Shown here one piece after another: positions 1 through 9,236 of a stretch of 64,000 bases of DNA. A program made the translations under genes and the position numbers. Position 1 is the stretch's first letter; each line of letters starts with the position of its first letter. This stretch comes from Xanthomarina maritima (GTDB taxonomy: Bacteria > Bacteroidota > Bacteroidia > Flavobacteriales > Flavobacteriaceae), in the NCBI RefSeq assembly GCF_008084905.1, contig NZ_VSFC01000042.1:1-64000 (forward strand). Reading direction: 5' to 3'. The notes below the pieces were generated by a model that saw nothing but the letters and a program-made list of their open reading frames with translations, ran no database searches and was not told the origin of the DNA.

Positions 1-23
1 TATATAGATAATGTATAGCTTAA

Positions 24-52
24 GTATGGATAGTGTATGGATAGTGTATGGA
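24..52. repeat. 11-bp tandem repeat, about 2.6 copies
   Basis: The unit GTATGGATAGT occurs at 24-34 and 35-45, followed by a partial copy at 46-52. It lies in non-coding DNA downstream of the tRNA-Leu terminator. I see no gene in bases 1-120 and no function is evident. It may be simple slippage, or the edge of a larger repeat that continues left of the window. Confidence 0.6.
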
Positions 53-127
53 AGTTTAGCCAAATACCGAATACTTATTAATAATTCTAGTAAGTATTTA
101 GAAGATGTTGTCTAAACTATAAACAAA

Positions 128-167
128 AAATCCGTAAATAATTGATTAACAAGTATATTACGGATTT
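128..167 (-). terminator. Terminator of the tRNA-Gly/tRNA-Leu unit
   Basis: A 10-bp perfect stem (AAATCCGTAA / TTACGGATTT) spans a 20-nt loop. It begins 7 bases past the tRNA-Leu 3' end. Read on the minus strand it is followed by a run of T (complement of the A-run at 121-130), which fits intrinsic termination. Confidence 0.55.
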
Positions 168-173
168 CTATTG

Positions 174-257
174 TACTGAAGGCGGGACTTGAACCCGCAC
201 GAACTAATGTTCATTGGATTTTAAGTCCAACGTGTCTACCAATTCCACCACTTCAGC
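174..257 (-). tRNA. tRNA-Leu (anticodon UAA)
   Basis: The minus strand folds as a type II tRNA of 84 nt. The acceptor GCTGAAG pairs with CTTCAGT (first pair G-U), the D arm contains TGGTAGACA, the anticodon loop is CTTAAAA with anticodon TAA, a long variable arm is present, and the T arm carries GGTTCAAGTCC. The discriminator base is A. CCA is not encoded (the next bases are CAA). It lies 23 nt downstream of tRNA-Gly in the same direction, so the two are probably one transcript. Confidence 0.95.
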
Positions 258-280
258 ATTATATTTTAATCAGAGTTTAG

Positions 281-352
281 AGCGAAAGACGGGATTTGAA
301 CCCGCGACCCTCACCTTGGCAAGGTGATGCTCTACCCCTGAGCTACTTTCGC
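281..352 (-). tRNA. tRNA-Gly (anticodon GCC)
   Basis: The minus strand gives a 72-nt cloverleaf. The acceptor GCGAAAG pairs with CTTTCGC, the D arm is GCTC-AGGGGTA-GAGC, the anticodon stem-loop is TCACC-TTGCCAA-GGTGA with anticodon GCC, the T arm carries GGTTCAAATCC, and the discriminator is T. CCA is not encoded. It is the first gene of a two-tRNA transcript with tRNA-Leu(UAA). Confidence 0.95.
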
Positions 353-389
353 AGTTTTTAATGAACGTACAATCTCTCGATTGCGGATG

Positions 390-419
390 CAAATTTAAAA
401 TATTTCTAGGAACTGCAAA
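390..419 (-). promoter_or_regulatory. Bacteroidetes-type promoter for the tRNA pair
   Basis: On the minus strand, TTTG (419-416) is followed after 18 nt by TAAATTTG (397-390), an exact match to the Bacteroidetes -33/-7 consensus TTTG-N17-23-TAnnTTTG. The expected transcription start near 383 lies about 30 nt upstream of tRNA-Gly. The element sits between the 3' end of mutS and the tRNA genes. Confidence 0.7.
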
Positions 420-449
420 GCCTTTTTTAAAAAATAATACAATTTATTT

Positions 450-3083
450 TTAAGCCATCTTTTTCTTAACCAACATGCGCTTAATTTCATTGAGCTTCAT
501 AAGCGCTTCAACAGGTGTAAGTGTGTCAATATCAATATGTAAAATTTCTTCTTTGATATTTTCTAATAGTGGATCATCTAGATTGAAAAAACTTAATTGC
601 ATCTCATTATCCAAAGTTTTAACCTTTTCAGTTAATTCCTCACTGGAATGGGATTGTTCTAATTTTTTCAATATTTTATTGGCTCGATGTAAAACTTGTT
701 GTGGCATACCAGCCATTTTAGCTACGTGTATACCGAAACTATGAGCAGAGCCTCCAGCTACCAATTTTCTTAAAAATAGCACATTGTCTTTCAATTCTTT
801 TACCGAAACATTGTAGTTTTTAATACGTTCGAATGTTTCAGTCATTTCATTGAGTTCATGATAATGTGTAGCAAATAGTGTTTTTGCTTTTGCTGGATGC
901 TCATGAAGATATTCACTAATAGCCCAAGCGATAGAAATCCCATCATAGGTACTTGTTCCCCTTCCTATTTCATCCAATAAAACCAAACTTCTCTCAGATA
1001 AGTTATTTAAAATAGATGCTGTTTCGTTCATCTCAACCATAAAAGTCGATTCTCCCATAGAAATATTATCACTCGCTCCTACTCTAGTAAAGATCTTATC
1101 AACCACACCTATTCTGGCTTCTTTTGCAGGTACAAAACTTCCAGTTTGAGCCAATAGGACAATAAGTGCAGTTTGACGTAAAATTGCCGATTTACCAGAC
1201 ATATTAGGTCCAGTAATCATGATTATTTGTTGTCTATCTCTATTCAAGAAAACATCATTAGCAATATAGGCTTCACTTGGTGGTAATTGCTTTTCAATTA
1301 CAGGATGCCTTCCGTCTTTAATATCTAAATCGGTTGAATTATCAATAGTTGGATAAACATACTTGTTTTCTATTGCTAATTGAGCAAAGCCACATAAACA
1401 ATCCAATTGCCCAATTAAATTAGCGTTTTGCTGAACGGCTTTAATATATTGCATCATCCAAGCTATCAATTCTGAAAACAATTGTTGTTCTATGGCTAAA
1501 ATACGTTCTTCAGCTCCAAGAATCTTAGCTTCGTATTTTTTAAGTTCTTCGGTTATGTAACGTTCTGCATTCACTAAAGTTTGCTTCCTAATCCATTCGG
1601 CTGGAACTTTATCTTTATGTGTATTTCTTACTTCAATATAATAACCAAAAACGTTGTTTGAAGCTATTTTTAAGGACGTGATTCCAGTGCGTTCCGTTTC
1701 ACGTTGCAACATGTTGTCCAAATAAGTTTTTCCCGATTGAGATAAACCTCGTAACTCATCTAATTCCGAAGAAAACCCGTCAGCAATCGTAAATCCTTTC
1801 AACACATTAACAGGCGCATCTTCATTTAAAGTTTCTTTTATTTTTTCACGTAATACATCACAACTTTGGAGTGTGTCTCCTATCACTTTTAAAGAATCAT
1901 TCTCACAATTAGACGCTAAAGCTTTTATTGGAACTATCGCTTCTAAAGAATTTTTAAGTTGAATGACTTCCCGAGGATTCACTTTACTTGTGGCTACTTT
2001 AGAAATTAAGCGTTCAAAATCGCCAATATGCTTGATGTGATTCTGTATTTTTTGAAGTACTTGCTTATTTTTACTCAAATAGTCAACCACCTCATGACGC
2101 TGTTTTATTTTCTTCACATCTTTTAAAGGCAAAGCCAACCATCGTTTTAACAAACGACCTCCCATTGGAGAAATGGTTCTGTCAATAACATTTAAAAGTG
2201 TGACTGCATTATTGTTTGTAGAAAAATATAGCTCCAAATTTCTTATGGTAAACTTATCCATCCACACATAATCGTCTTCAGCAATTCTGCCAATAGAAGT
2301 TATGTGTTGCAGTTTGTTATGCTGGGTTTCGGCTAAATAATGTAAAATAGAGCCCGAAGCAATAATCCCTTCTTGCAAGTCTTCTATTCCAAAGCCTTTA
2401 AGGGTTTTGGTATTAAAATGCTTGATTAAAGTTTCGTTGGCATAATCTATTTGATAAACCCAATCTTCTAAATAAAATGTATGAAAATCGTCTCCAAAAG
2501 CCGATTTGAAATCGCTGCGTTTTTGTTTAGAAACAAGCACTTCACTGGGTTTAAAATTTTGAAGGAGCTTATCAATATATTCTTCGTTCCCTTGAGAGGT
2601 CAAAAACTCTCCTGTAGTGATATCCAGAAATGAAATTCCTATTTTAGAATTGGATGCTGAGCTTGACGTAGTACCAAAATAAACCGAACACAAAAAATTA
2701 TTGGATTTCGATTTTAACACCTCATCATTAAAAGCCACTCCAGGAGTTACCAGTTCGGTAACACCACGTTTTACAATGGTTTTGGTTTGCTTTGGATCTT
2801 CAAGTTGATCGCAAATAGCAACCCGTTCACCAGCTTTAACCAATTTAGGCAAATACGTATTTAATGAATGATGAGGAAAACCAGCAAGTTCTATTTCACT
2901 TTCACTACCTGCCCCTCGTTTGGTTAAGATAATATCTAATATCTTAGCTGTTTTTATGGCATCTTCTCCAAAAGTTTCATAAAAATCTCCAACACGAAAT
3001 AACAACAAGGCATTTGGATACTTTACCTTTATGGCATTGTATTGTTTCATTAAAGGCGTTACTTTTTTAGTCTTTTTTGCCAA
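450..3083 (-). CDS. mutS: DNA mismatch repair protein MutS
   Basis: MutS recognises base mismatches and small loops and recruits MutL; it acts on cytoplasmic DNA. The 877-residue length fits the family. Near the N terminus (about residue 33) is the mismatch-reading Phe-x-Glu motif in [11 protein letters not shown]. The C-terminal ATPase has Walker A GPNMSGKS, a Walker B region ending [14 protein letters not shown], and the switch motif ATHYHEL. The ATG start follows from the family N terminus (LMKQYNAIK close to the start). The gene is divergent from the RNA methylase at 3204; no MutL gene is nearby. Nothing suggests damage. Confidence 0.97.
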   Translation of the reverse strand: MAKKTKKVTPLMKQYNAIKVKYPNALLLFRVGDFYETFGEDAIKTAKILDIILTKRGAGSESEIELAGFPHHSLNTYLPKLVKAGERVAICDQLEDPKQTKTIVKRGVTELVTPGVAFNDEVLKSKSNNFLCSVYFGTTSSSASNSKIGISFLDITTGEFLTSQGNEEYIDKLLQNFKPSEVLVSKQKRSDFKSAFGDDFHTFYLEDWVYQIDYANETLIKHFNTKTLKGFGIEDLQEGIIASGSILHYLAETQHNKLQHITSIGRIAEDDYVWMDKFTIRNLELYFSTNNNAVTLLNVIDRTISPMGGRLLKRWLALPLKDVKKIKQRHEVVDYLSKNKQVLQKIQNHIKHIGDFERLISKVATSKVNPREVIQLKNSLEAIVPIKALASNCENDSLKVIGDTLQSCDVLREKIKETLNEDAPVNVLKGFTIADGFSSELDELRGLSQSGKTYLDNMLQRETERTGITSLKIASNNVFGYYIEVRNTHKDKVPAEWIRKQTLVNAERYITEELKKYEAKILGAEERILAIEQQLFSELIAWMMQYIKAVQQNANLIGQLDCLCGFAQLAIENKYVYPTIDNSTDLDIKDGRHPVIEKQLPPSEAYIANDVFLNRDRQQIIMITGPNMSGKSAILRQTALIVLLAQTGSFVPAKEARIGVVDKIFTRVGASDNISMGESTFMVEMNETASILNNLSERSLVLLDEIGRGTSTYDGISIAWAISEYLHEHPAKAKTLFATHYHELNEMTETFERIKNYNVSVKELKDNVLFLRKLVAGGSAHSFGIHVAKMAGMPQQVLHRANKILKKLEQSHSSEELTEKVKTLDNEMQLSFFNLDDPLLENIKEEILHIDIDTLTPVEALMKLNEIKRMLVKKKMA

Positions 3084-3203
3084 TGTTTATAGGATTTTTG
3101 TGTTACTTTTGCTCTAAATGCAAGGTTGCTAATGTAACCATTATTTCATGTTTTGTAAAGTCTAAAGGATAGAAGTTATTTACAATTATTCACAATTTTA
3201 AAA

Positions 3204-3737
3204 ATGCGAAAACTAAAAAACAGCGAGTTAGACAGATTGAGTGTAGAAGATTTTAAGGAGGTTAAAAAAACACCTTTAATTATTATTCTTGACAACATAA
3301 GAAGTTTAAATAATATTGGCTCTGTTTTTAGAACCAGTGATGCGTTTTTAATAGAAAAAATTTATCTCTGTGGTATTACTGCAACACCTCCACATAAAGA
3401 CATCCATAAAACGGCTTTAGGCAGTACTGAAACTGTAGCTTGGGAATATGTTGAAAACACTTTAAATTTAATTGAAAAACTAAAACAAGACAACATTCAA
3501 ATTGTCTCCATTGAACAAGCTGAAAACGCTACCATGTTAAACCATTTTACACCTGAAAAGAACACAACATACGCTTTGGTTTTTGGCAATGAAGTGAAAG
3601 GTGTGGCCCAAAATATAGTAAGTAATAGCGATGTGGTTTTGGAAATTCCACAATTTGGAACCAAACATTCTTTGAACATTTCTGTGAGTTGTGGTGTGGT
3701 GGTTTGGGATTTGTTTTCAAAATTGACAACAAACTAA
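3204..3737 (+). CDS. TrmH/SpoU-family RNA 2'-O-methyltransferase
   Basis: A 177-residue SPOUT methyltransferase that would transfer a methyl group from SAM to a ribose 2'-OH in tRNA or rRNA. All three SpoU motifs are visible: motif 1 in NIRSLNNIGSVFRTSDAF, motif 2 in ALVFGNEVKGV, and motif 3 in EIPQFGTKHSLNISVSCG. It is a bare catalytic domain without an RNA-binding extension, close to the TrmL/TrmH size class. The target nucleotide cannot be named from sequence. A TACTTTTG element at 3104-3111 is a possible -7 box with a rather long spacer to TTTG at 3076. The next gene starts 6 nt after its stop, so the two are probably co-transcribed. Confidence 0.88.
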   Translation: MRKLKNSELDRLSVEDFKEVKKTPLIIILDNIRSLNNIGSVFRTSDAFLIEKIYLCGITATPPHKDIHKTALGSTETVAWEYVENTLNLIEKLKQDNIQIVSIEQAENATMLNHFTPEKNTTYALVFGNEVKGVAQNIVSNSDVVLEIPQFGTKHSLNISVSCGVVVWDLFSKLTTN

Positions 3738-3743
3738 AAATAA

Positions 3744-4403
3744 GTGACTAAAAGCACAAAAAAACCTTGGTCGACAAAAGATGTCATGACTCAAATTTAT
3801 GACATGAAACTTTGGGGAGGAAAAACATTTGATTTTTATTCAGGTTCAGGCTCTCACGACCCAAAAACTATAAATCCTTATTTAAAATCTGTCATTACTT
3901 TTTTAGAGTCACATAACAATGTATTGGTAGTTTGCGATCTAGGTTGTGGCGATTTTAATATAGGCAAACAGTTGGTTTCTTATACTAAAAAGTATATTGC
4001 AGTAGATATTGTAGATGCACTTATTGAAAGAAACAAAAAACTATTCAAACAAAACAACGTAGAGTTTCAATGTCTTGACATTTCTAAAGATGAATTGCCA
4101 AAAGCAGATTGCCTTATTTTAAGACAAGTGCTGCAACATATATCTAATGCAGAAATTAAAGCAGTTGTTAAAAAACTAAACCACTACAAATACCTTATTC
4201 TAACAGAACATATTCCTTTAGGTACGTTTACACCAAACAAAGACATTATTTCGGGTCAAGGTATTAGGCTAAAACAAAAAAGTGGTGTGGATTTATTAGA
4301 AGCTCCTTTTCATTTAGAAATTAAAAATGAAATATTGATGGATGAACACATATTGGAACACAATAAGGGACGCATAGTCACGACATTATACAAGCTATTT
4401 TAG
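3744..4403 (+). CDS. Class I SAM-dependent methyltransferase, substrate unknown
   Basis: A 219-residue protein with a Rossmann-type methyltransferase core. The glycine-rich SAM loop is VCDLGCGDFNIGKQL (about residues 63-77), the acidic end of strand 2 is in YIAVDIVDALI, and a later strand reads ADCLILRQVLQHI. The start is GTG, 6 nt after the stop of the SPOUT gene; the next in-frame ATG (3786) would leave a shorter protein. No signal peptide or membrane segment is visible, so it is cytoplasmic. Its 3' end overlaps the convergent GyrI-like gene by 4 nt. The substrate could be a small molecule, lipid or sugar; the sequence does not decide. Confidence 0.75.
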   Translation: MTKSTKKPWSTKDVMTQIYDMKLWGGKTFDFYSGSGSHDPKTINPYLKSVITFLESHNNVLVVCDLGCGDFNIGKQLVSYTKKYIAVDIVDALIERNKKLFKQNNVEFQCLDISKDELPKADCLILRQVLQHISNAEIKAVVKKLNHYKYLILTEHIPLGTFTPNKDIISGQGIRLKQKSGVDLLEAPFHLEIKNEILMDEHILEHNKGRIVTTLYKLF

Positions 4404-4891
4404 CTATATTTTTCAATAATAGGAATCCAAACTTCTTCTTCAATATTCTGTAAATTTTTACTATAATCTTCAGATAAAATTTCAAAATGTGCTCGATTAT
4501 CTAATAAATACTTAGAGTTTGGCAACCAGTCTTGAAACATATATTGTCTGCTTTTTGGAAAATCCTGCATCGAACCTTTGTAAGTAAAAGCCACATAGAT
4601 TCCAGCTTTCAAGATAAAAGGCTCCATACCTTCTGGGATAACATCAAAATTTACAACCTCAACTCCAACCCATTTTTCGAAAGTAGTTTGTGGCGTTACA
4701 TCTTTTATTTGAAGATTACCATAATCTTGTATAGAAAACACGTGTTTTCCAAATCGAGTAGAAATTTCATGTCTTCGTGGCATAAATTGTCTTGCCAAAT
4801 TTCCAGTTTCTTGATTGATGGTTTGAATGCTCATGTTGGCTTTCATTCCAACTACATATCTATCTTTAGTTTGCTCAATTCTGTGTTGCAT
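4400..4891 (-). CDS. GyrI-like/AraC effector-binding domain protein
   Basis: A 163-residue stand-alone SOUL/GyrI-like fold. Signs are the duplicated pattern YVVGMKANMS... and the C-terminal IYVAFTYKGSMQDFPK followed by FQDWLPNSKYLLDNRAHFEIL, typical of AraC-type effector domains. No helix-turn-helix is present, so it is not itself a DNA-binding regulator. I chose the ATG at 4891 over an in-frame TTG 24 nt further upstream because the TTG would overlap the preceding gene. It lies 16 nt downstream of the large secreted protein gene, in the same direction. Ligand unknown. Confidence 0.7.
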   Translation of the reverse strand: MQHRIEQTKDRYVVGMKANMSIQTINQETGNLARQFMPRRHEISTRFGKHVFSIQDYGNLQIKDVTPQTTFEKWVGVEVVNFDVIPEGMEPFILKAGIYVAFTYKGSMQDFPKSRQYMFQDWLPNSKYLLDNRAHFEILSEDYSKNLQNIEEEVWIPIIEKYS

Positions 4892-4907
4892 CGTTACTAT
4901 TATCTTT

Positions 4908-7223
4908 TTAATCAAACCGAATTATTTCATTAATTAAGTCGCCATTTTCTGTAAAACCTTGAATATAAAAAATATAATCTTGTTGTTGCTTTTCGATTTT
5001 TAGATAGGCTTCCCCTAAATTATCCATCTTAATTATTGGTTTCCAATCTATTTCTTGGGAGCCGCTATCAAAATCAAACTCGTAGATTGGAGTATAGTAT
5101 TTTTTAGATTTATTAAAGCCATAATTAAAAACATAGTTGTTATATAATTCTACAATTCCTTTCTGGTAATTGCTAGTTGTAAAAACCTGGTAAGCTCTAT
5201 TTCCTCTTCCAATTGGTTGCATCATGAGACTTTCTATTTCGCTCATTTCTATATTTAAACCGTTGAATCTTTCATTAGTAATTCGCTCTCCATCTACATA
5301 CAAAATAGCTTCTTGACCAACTCCAACGGCAAGATACCATTCTATTCCGTTCCAATTTTTAAGTGTGACACCCTCTTTTTTTGATAAGTAATTGAGTAAG
5401 TGTTCTTGCTTATAATTTTCATCTACTTCTAATGGCATGTATTTACCTATATCGAAGTTTATATCTTTGTATTTATCTACTAATTTTTTCTTTTTAAGAA
5501 AAGACTTGCTAATTGTTTTTCCTGAAAGATTAACTGTATCTAATTTTGTGGATTTATTTTGATACATATTGACATCATCTTCCTGTACTAAAGCGTTATC
5601 GCTTTTTACTTTTATGAATGAATGATTGATTTTAACAACATTTCCTTTTAATTTTTGTTGAACATTTGTAAAAGTATCAAACAAAACACTTTTAGGTTTT
5701 ACCAATTCCTGATTTGGTTTAATAAAGGAAACCTTAACTGAATCTCCTTGAAAAATCAATAAATTTTTGAAGGTGAAATCCAGTTTATTGTTCAGAAAAA
5801 TTTTATCGATTATTTCATTTTTATTACTTATTAGCACGAGACTATTGGAAGCCAGAGGACTTAATTTGCCAGTTAGTTTATAGCCTATCTCAAAATCGAA
5901 TTTGTATTTCGGATTTAAAAAATCCATATATTTTGATGCTGTATATAGTGTCCAACCTTGTGTTAACATGAGCAAATCTATTTGTTTAAATCTGTTCTTA
6001 TTTGCTTCATTAAAATAATAAGATGGAGTTTCTATGTAACCTTTTAAATAAGGTGTTAACAAGAATGCAGATTCAATATTTGTGTTTCCAAGATGGTTTA
6101 ATTTACCCGACAAGACAGAAACACTTAAATTTGCTGGACTTAAATTGTTTTTCATTTTTAATATAAAAACGATAGAATCTGCTTCTTTAGTTTGTTCATT
6201 TAATTCTAAATTCTTTTTATTATTGTGTTTATAAACAAAGAACTTCCTTTCAAGAATGGGTGTTTTATTTTTAAATATGGTGACCGTATTTACACCATTA
6301 TAAAAATTAGTTTTATCTAGTTTCAATTCTATTTTGGACGTGTCTTTAAGTACAACATCTGCATAATCGATCAACTTGTTATTTTGATGAAATAGAATAA
6401 AATAATCTTCTTCTTTTGCTTGTAAGGTTAGTGAATTGGTTTGAAGTTGAATGTTTACTTTATCAAAATCATCTTCAATTTTTAATGACATTCCCTCTTT
6501 GTTTGCCTTTGGAACATCTATTGTTATAATGGTATCATTTACATGAATAATCGCTTGGTAATTCTCAGAATTCATATAGTAAAATTCACTTTTACCCATT
6601 CCAAGATGTTCGTTTTTAAATTGTGTGATTTCTTTTTCTTTTGAATCGATAATGCTTCCAGAAAAATCAGACCCTTCTCCATCTATTAATACTTTAATTG
6701 CGATACTATTTTTAACATTTTCTAGCAAATAACCGCCTTCTGGAAAGAGTTGCACATCATACATCGTTTTATTGCTAGTACCCAAACGATTAGTAAATTT
6801 CCCGATTTTTATTTTGGTTACAAACTTATTTTCTTTACCAAAATTCCTCATGTAATTTGTATGTGCTTGAATAACATATTCACCAGATTCTAACGCATCG
6901 AAAATCTCAAACTGACCTACACCAACTCCTTGATGAATGAATACATTTTTTGTATCAATCCATTCTCCATAAGATGAAAATAAACTAACATAAAGCAAAG
7001 TTGTTTTTAGCGACGGTTTATTTTCATTTGATGAAACATAAGCCTTAAACCAGATGGTATCATCGTTATTGTATTCGCTCTTATTAGTATGAATAAATAC
7101 CTTTTCGAAAAATAACTGATCTTTTTGCAAACCAGAGATTACCGAATCAAAAGATTTATTTTGTGCTAATACACAAGCTGAAAATGAAACGAAAAGTAAA
7201 AAAGAAAAGGACTTTTGTTTCAT
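4908..7223 (-). CDS. Large exported protein with MG2-like N terminus and plug-like C terminus
   Basis: The 771-residue product starts with a signal peptide (MKQKSFSFLLFVSFSACVLA, then Q). The N-terminal third has the pattern FIHTNKSEYNNDDTIWFKAYV followed by GEYVIQAHTNYMRNF, resembling the MG2 domain of alpha-2-macroglobulin-like proteins. Near residues 630-720 the stretch containing ILYVDGERITNERF and IESLMMQPIG resembles a TonB-receptor plug domain, but no 22-strand barrel follows. Such proteins occur in flavobacteria as exported proteins of unknown function. I chose the ATG at 7223; an upstream GTG would overlap the folK fusion stop and would precede the signal peptide. Confidence 0.55.
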   Translation of the reverse strand: MKQKSFSFLLFVSFSACVLAQNKSFDSVISGLQKDQLFFEKVFIHTNKSEYNNDDTIWFKAYVSSNENKPSLKTTLLYVSLFSSYGEWIDTKNVFIHQGVGVGQFEIFDALESGEYVIQAHTNYMRNFGKENKFVTKIKIGKFTNRLGTSNKTMYDVQLFPEGGYLLENVKNSIAIKVLIDGEGSDFSGSIIDSKEKEITQFKNEHLGMGKSEFYYMNSENYQAIIHVNDTIITIDVPKANKEGMSLKIEDDFDKVNIQLQTNSLTLQAKEEDYFILFHQNNKLIDYADVVLKDTSKIELKLDKTNFYNGVNTVTIFKNKTPILERKFFVYKHNNKKNLELNEQTKEADSIVFILKMKNNLSPANLSVSVLSGKLNHLGNTNIESAFLLTPYLKGYIETPSYYFNEANKNRFKQIDLLMLTQGWTLYTASKYMDFLNPKYKFDFEIGYKLTGKLSPLASNSLVLISNKNEIIDKIFLNNKLDFTFKNLLIFQGDSVKVSFIKPNQELVKPKSVLFDTFTNVQQKLKGNVVKINHSFIKVKSDNALVQEDDVNMYQNKSTKLDTVNLSGKTISKSFLKKKKLVDKYKDINFDIGKYMPLEVDENYKQEHLLNYLSKKEGVTLKNWNGIEWYLAVGVGQEAILYVDGERITNERFNGLNIEMSEIESLMMQPIGRGNRAYQVFTTSNYQKGIVELYNNYVFNYGFNKSKKYYTPIYEFDFDSGSQEIDWKPIIKMDNLGEAYLKIEKQQQDYIFYIQGFTENGDLINEIIRFD

Positions 7224-7239
7224 ATATTTAGTGAAAAGA

Positions 7240-8367
7240 CTATTCACAAATTTGAGCTAAAATCCACAGATAGTCTTCACGACTATCAACAAAATCTCGA
7301 TCTGAAATATCTATTATTTTCACATTTAAATCGGTTTGATTTTTCAAAAACTCTAAATATCCAGAGTTAATTTTATCTAAATAGTCATTTTCAATATTGA
7401 GTTCATATTCTCGACCTCGTTTTTTAATGTTCTCTTGCAAACGCTGGATGTTTTGATATAAATACACATACAATTCTGGTTTAGCAATGTCTTTATACAT
7501 TAAATAGAAGAGTTTTCTGTACAGTTTAAATTCGTCTTCTGGAAGTGTAATTTTCGAAAAAATAAGGGATTTATAAATATCGTAATCACTAATGATGAAA
7601 TCTTTAAATAAATCGAGTTGCGATAAATCGTCACTAATTTGTTGGTATCTATCTGCTAAAAAAGACATTTCTAGTGTAAACGCATAGCGCTTGGCATCTT
7701 CGTAAAATTTAGGCAAAAACGGGTTTTCAGCAAATCGTTCTAAGATTAATTTCGCATTAAAATCATTAGAAATCATGGTTGCTAAGCTGGTTTTTCCTGC
7801 GCCAATATTCCCTTCAATAGCTATGTAATTGTAATTGGAAAACTGAAATTGCTTGCTTGGGTTTTTCAACCAAATGTTTATTGGCTCCAATACACTTGTA
7901 TCTTCACAATCTTCCAATAAATCAGTCATGTTTTGATTCAAGGTTGGATGTATCAGTTTAGGTGCAATTTCTAACAATGGCTTTAAAACAAATCTTCTTT
8001 TATGAAGCTCTGGATGAGGCACCTGAAGTATTTTGGTGTTGATAACAACTTCATCAACAAACAAAACATCTAAATCAATAATCCTAGATTGATAGCCTGC
8101 ATTTGTTTCTCTCACTCTTCCCATGGAAATTTCAATCTCTAACAATCCAAACATAACATTTTCTGGCGCTATGTCTGTTTCTAAAACCACACAACAATTT
8201 AAAAAATCGTCTCCTTTAAAACCTACAGCTGGCGTATTATATACTTTAGAAATAATATTTATTTTTCCAATTTTATTAAAAATTAGATTAATTGCATCTT
8301 GCAGATTTTTTAATCTGTCTCCTTTATTACTGCCTAGTGAAATGTAAATTTTTTGTCGCGTATCCAT
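7240..8367 (-). CDS. folK: Fusion: HPPK (FolK) + deoxynucleoside kinase
   Basis: Two enzymes lie in one 375-residue chain. Residues 1-150 are 6-hydroxymethyl-7,8-dihydropterin pyrophosphokinase (folate synthesis): SLGSNKGDR at the start, the signature GYQSRIIDLDVLFVDE and PHPELHKRRFVLKPL. Residues 175-375 are a deoxynucleoside kinase of the dGK/dAK type: Walker A EGNIGAGKTS (P-loop 186-193), ADRYQQ near residue 240, and a lid region with KKRGREYE. From general knowledge, an HPPK-deoxyadenosine kinase fusion occurs in marine flavobacteria, so deoxyadenosine is a reasonable but inferred substrate. Cytoplasmic. The two domains join without stop or frameshift. Confidence 0.9.
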   Translation of the reverse strand: MDTRQKIYISLGSNKGDRLKNLQDAINLIFNKIGKINIISKVYNTPAVGFKGDDFLNCCVVLETDIAPENVMFGLLEIEISMGRVRETNAGYQSRIIDLDVLFVDEVVINTKILQVPHPELHKRRFVLKPLLEIAPKLIHPTLNQNMTDLLEDCEDTSVLEPINIWLKNPSKQFQFSNYNYIAIEGNIGAGKTSLATMISNDFNAKLILERFAENPFLPKFYEDAKRYAFTLEMSFLADRYQQISDDLSQLDLFKDFIISDYDIYKSLIFSKITLPEDEFKLYRKLFYLMYKDIAKPELYVYLYQNIQRLQENIKKRGREYELNIENDYLDKINSGYLEFLKNQTDLNVKIIDISDRDFVDSREDYLWILAQICE

Positions 8368-8438
8368 TGAAAAAACAAATTAACTAAAAGAAAATTTAAT
8401 AGTTTATATTTACCATACCTATTTATCCACAATTTTAT

Positions 8439-9143
8439 ATGAACATTAAAGACAAGCTTGTTGCTCAAAAAATATATCTATTTCTAGCTGCATTGTTTAT
8501 CACGTCTTTAGTGGTTTCTAACCTAATATTTCAAAAATTTTTTTATTGGCACCCATTAGATATTGAAATTTTTGGAGTTAAACTATTTGAGATTTCGGTT
8601 GGTATTTTACCCTATCCTATTACCTTTTTAATAACAGATTTAATAAGCGAAATCTATGGCAAAAAGAGAGCCAATCAAGTAGTTGTGGCTGGTATTTTTG
8701 CTTCGCTTTTTTCTCTTTTAATAGTTTTGGTTGCCAATGTTGTTCCAGCAACAGACTGGTCTCCTGTTAACGACCAATTATTCTCAACTGTTTTTGGAAA
8801 TACCGCTATTGCTGTAGCTGCAAGCATGCTTGCCTACTTATTTGCTCAATTTGTTGACATTCAAATTTATCATTTTTGGAAACGATTAACCAAAGGCAAA
8901 CATTTGTGGTTGCGTAACAATTTTTCTACGTTCTTATCTCAATTTGTAGACACTTGTACCATATTACTTCTTCTTTGTTCTTTCAATATTATAGAATGGA
9001 ATAAATTTAGTGGCTTATTAATTGCTGGGTTTACATTTAAAGTTCTTATTGCCATATTCGACACACCATTTCTCTATTTAGGCGTTTATCTTTTTAAAAA
9101 ACGTTTTAACTTAAAAACAAATGAAGAAATAGATCTTCTTTAA
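8439..9143 (+). CDS. yhhQ: Queuosine-precursor transporter (YhhQ/VUT family)
   Basis: A 234-residue inner-membrane protein with about six hydrophobic segments. Family features include FLAALFITSLVVSNLI near the N terminus, FEISVGILPYPITFLITDLISEIYGKKRA around residues 48-76, and FVDIQIYHFWKRLTKGKHLWLRNN in the second half. The YhhQ family imports preQ0/preQ1 for tRNA queuosine synthesis. It is divergent from the FolK fusion, with 71 bp between the starts. The ATG at 8439 follows an A/T-rich leader without a Shine-Dalgarno, as is usual in this phylum. Confidence 0.85.
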   Translation: MNIKDKLVAQKIYLFLAALFITSLVVSNLIFQKFFYWHPLDIEIFGVKLFEISVGILPYPITFLITDLISEIYGKKRANQVVVAGIFASLFSLLIVLVANVVPATDWSPVNDQLFSTVFGNTAIAVAASMLAYLFAQFVDIQIYHFWKRLTKGKHLWLRNNFSTFLSQFVDTCTILLLLCSFNIIEWNKFSGLLIAGFTFKVLIAIFDTPFLYLGVYLFKKRFNLKTNEEIDLL

Positions 9144-9236
9144 GAGTATTAAAATTTTATTAAACTTTTGTATTTAAACAACTTTGACCTTATTTTATAC
9201 GTATATACTTACAATAAACCAAAAAAGTCACTTTGC

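Noticed and set aside
24-52. The 11-bp tandem repeat as a CRISPR or attachment site
   Set aside because: There are no spacers, the repeat is too short, and the tRNA nearby has no duplicated 3' end.
4532-4933. Plus-strand open frame of 133 codons opposite the GyrI-like gene
   Set aside because: It lacks known motifs and covers a gene with a clear fold on the other strand.
7240-8367. The FolK-kinase fusion as an assembly error joining two genes
   Set aside because: The frame is open across the junction without repeat or base irregularity, and the same fusion is known in related marine bacteria.
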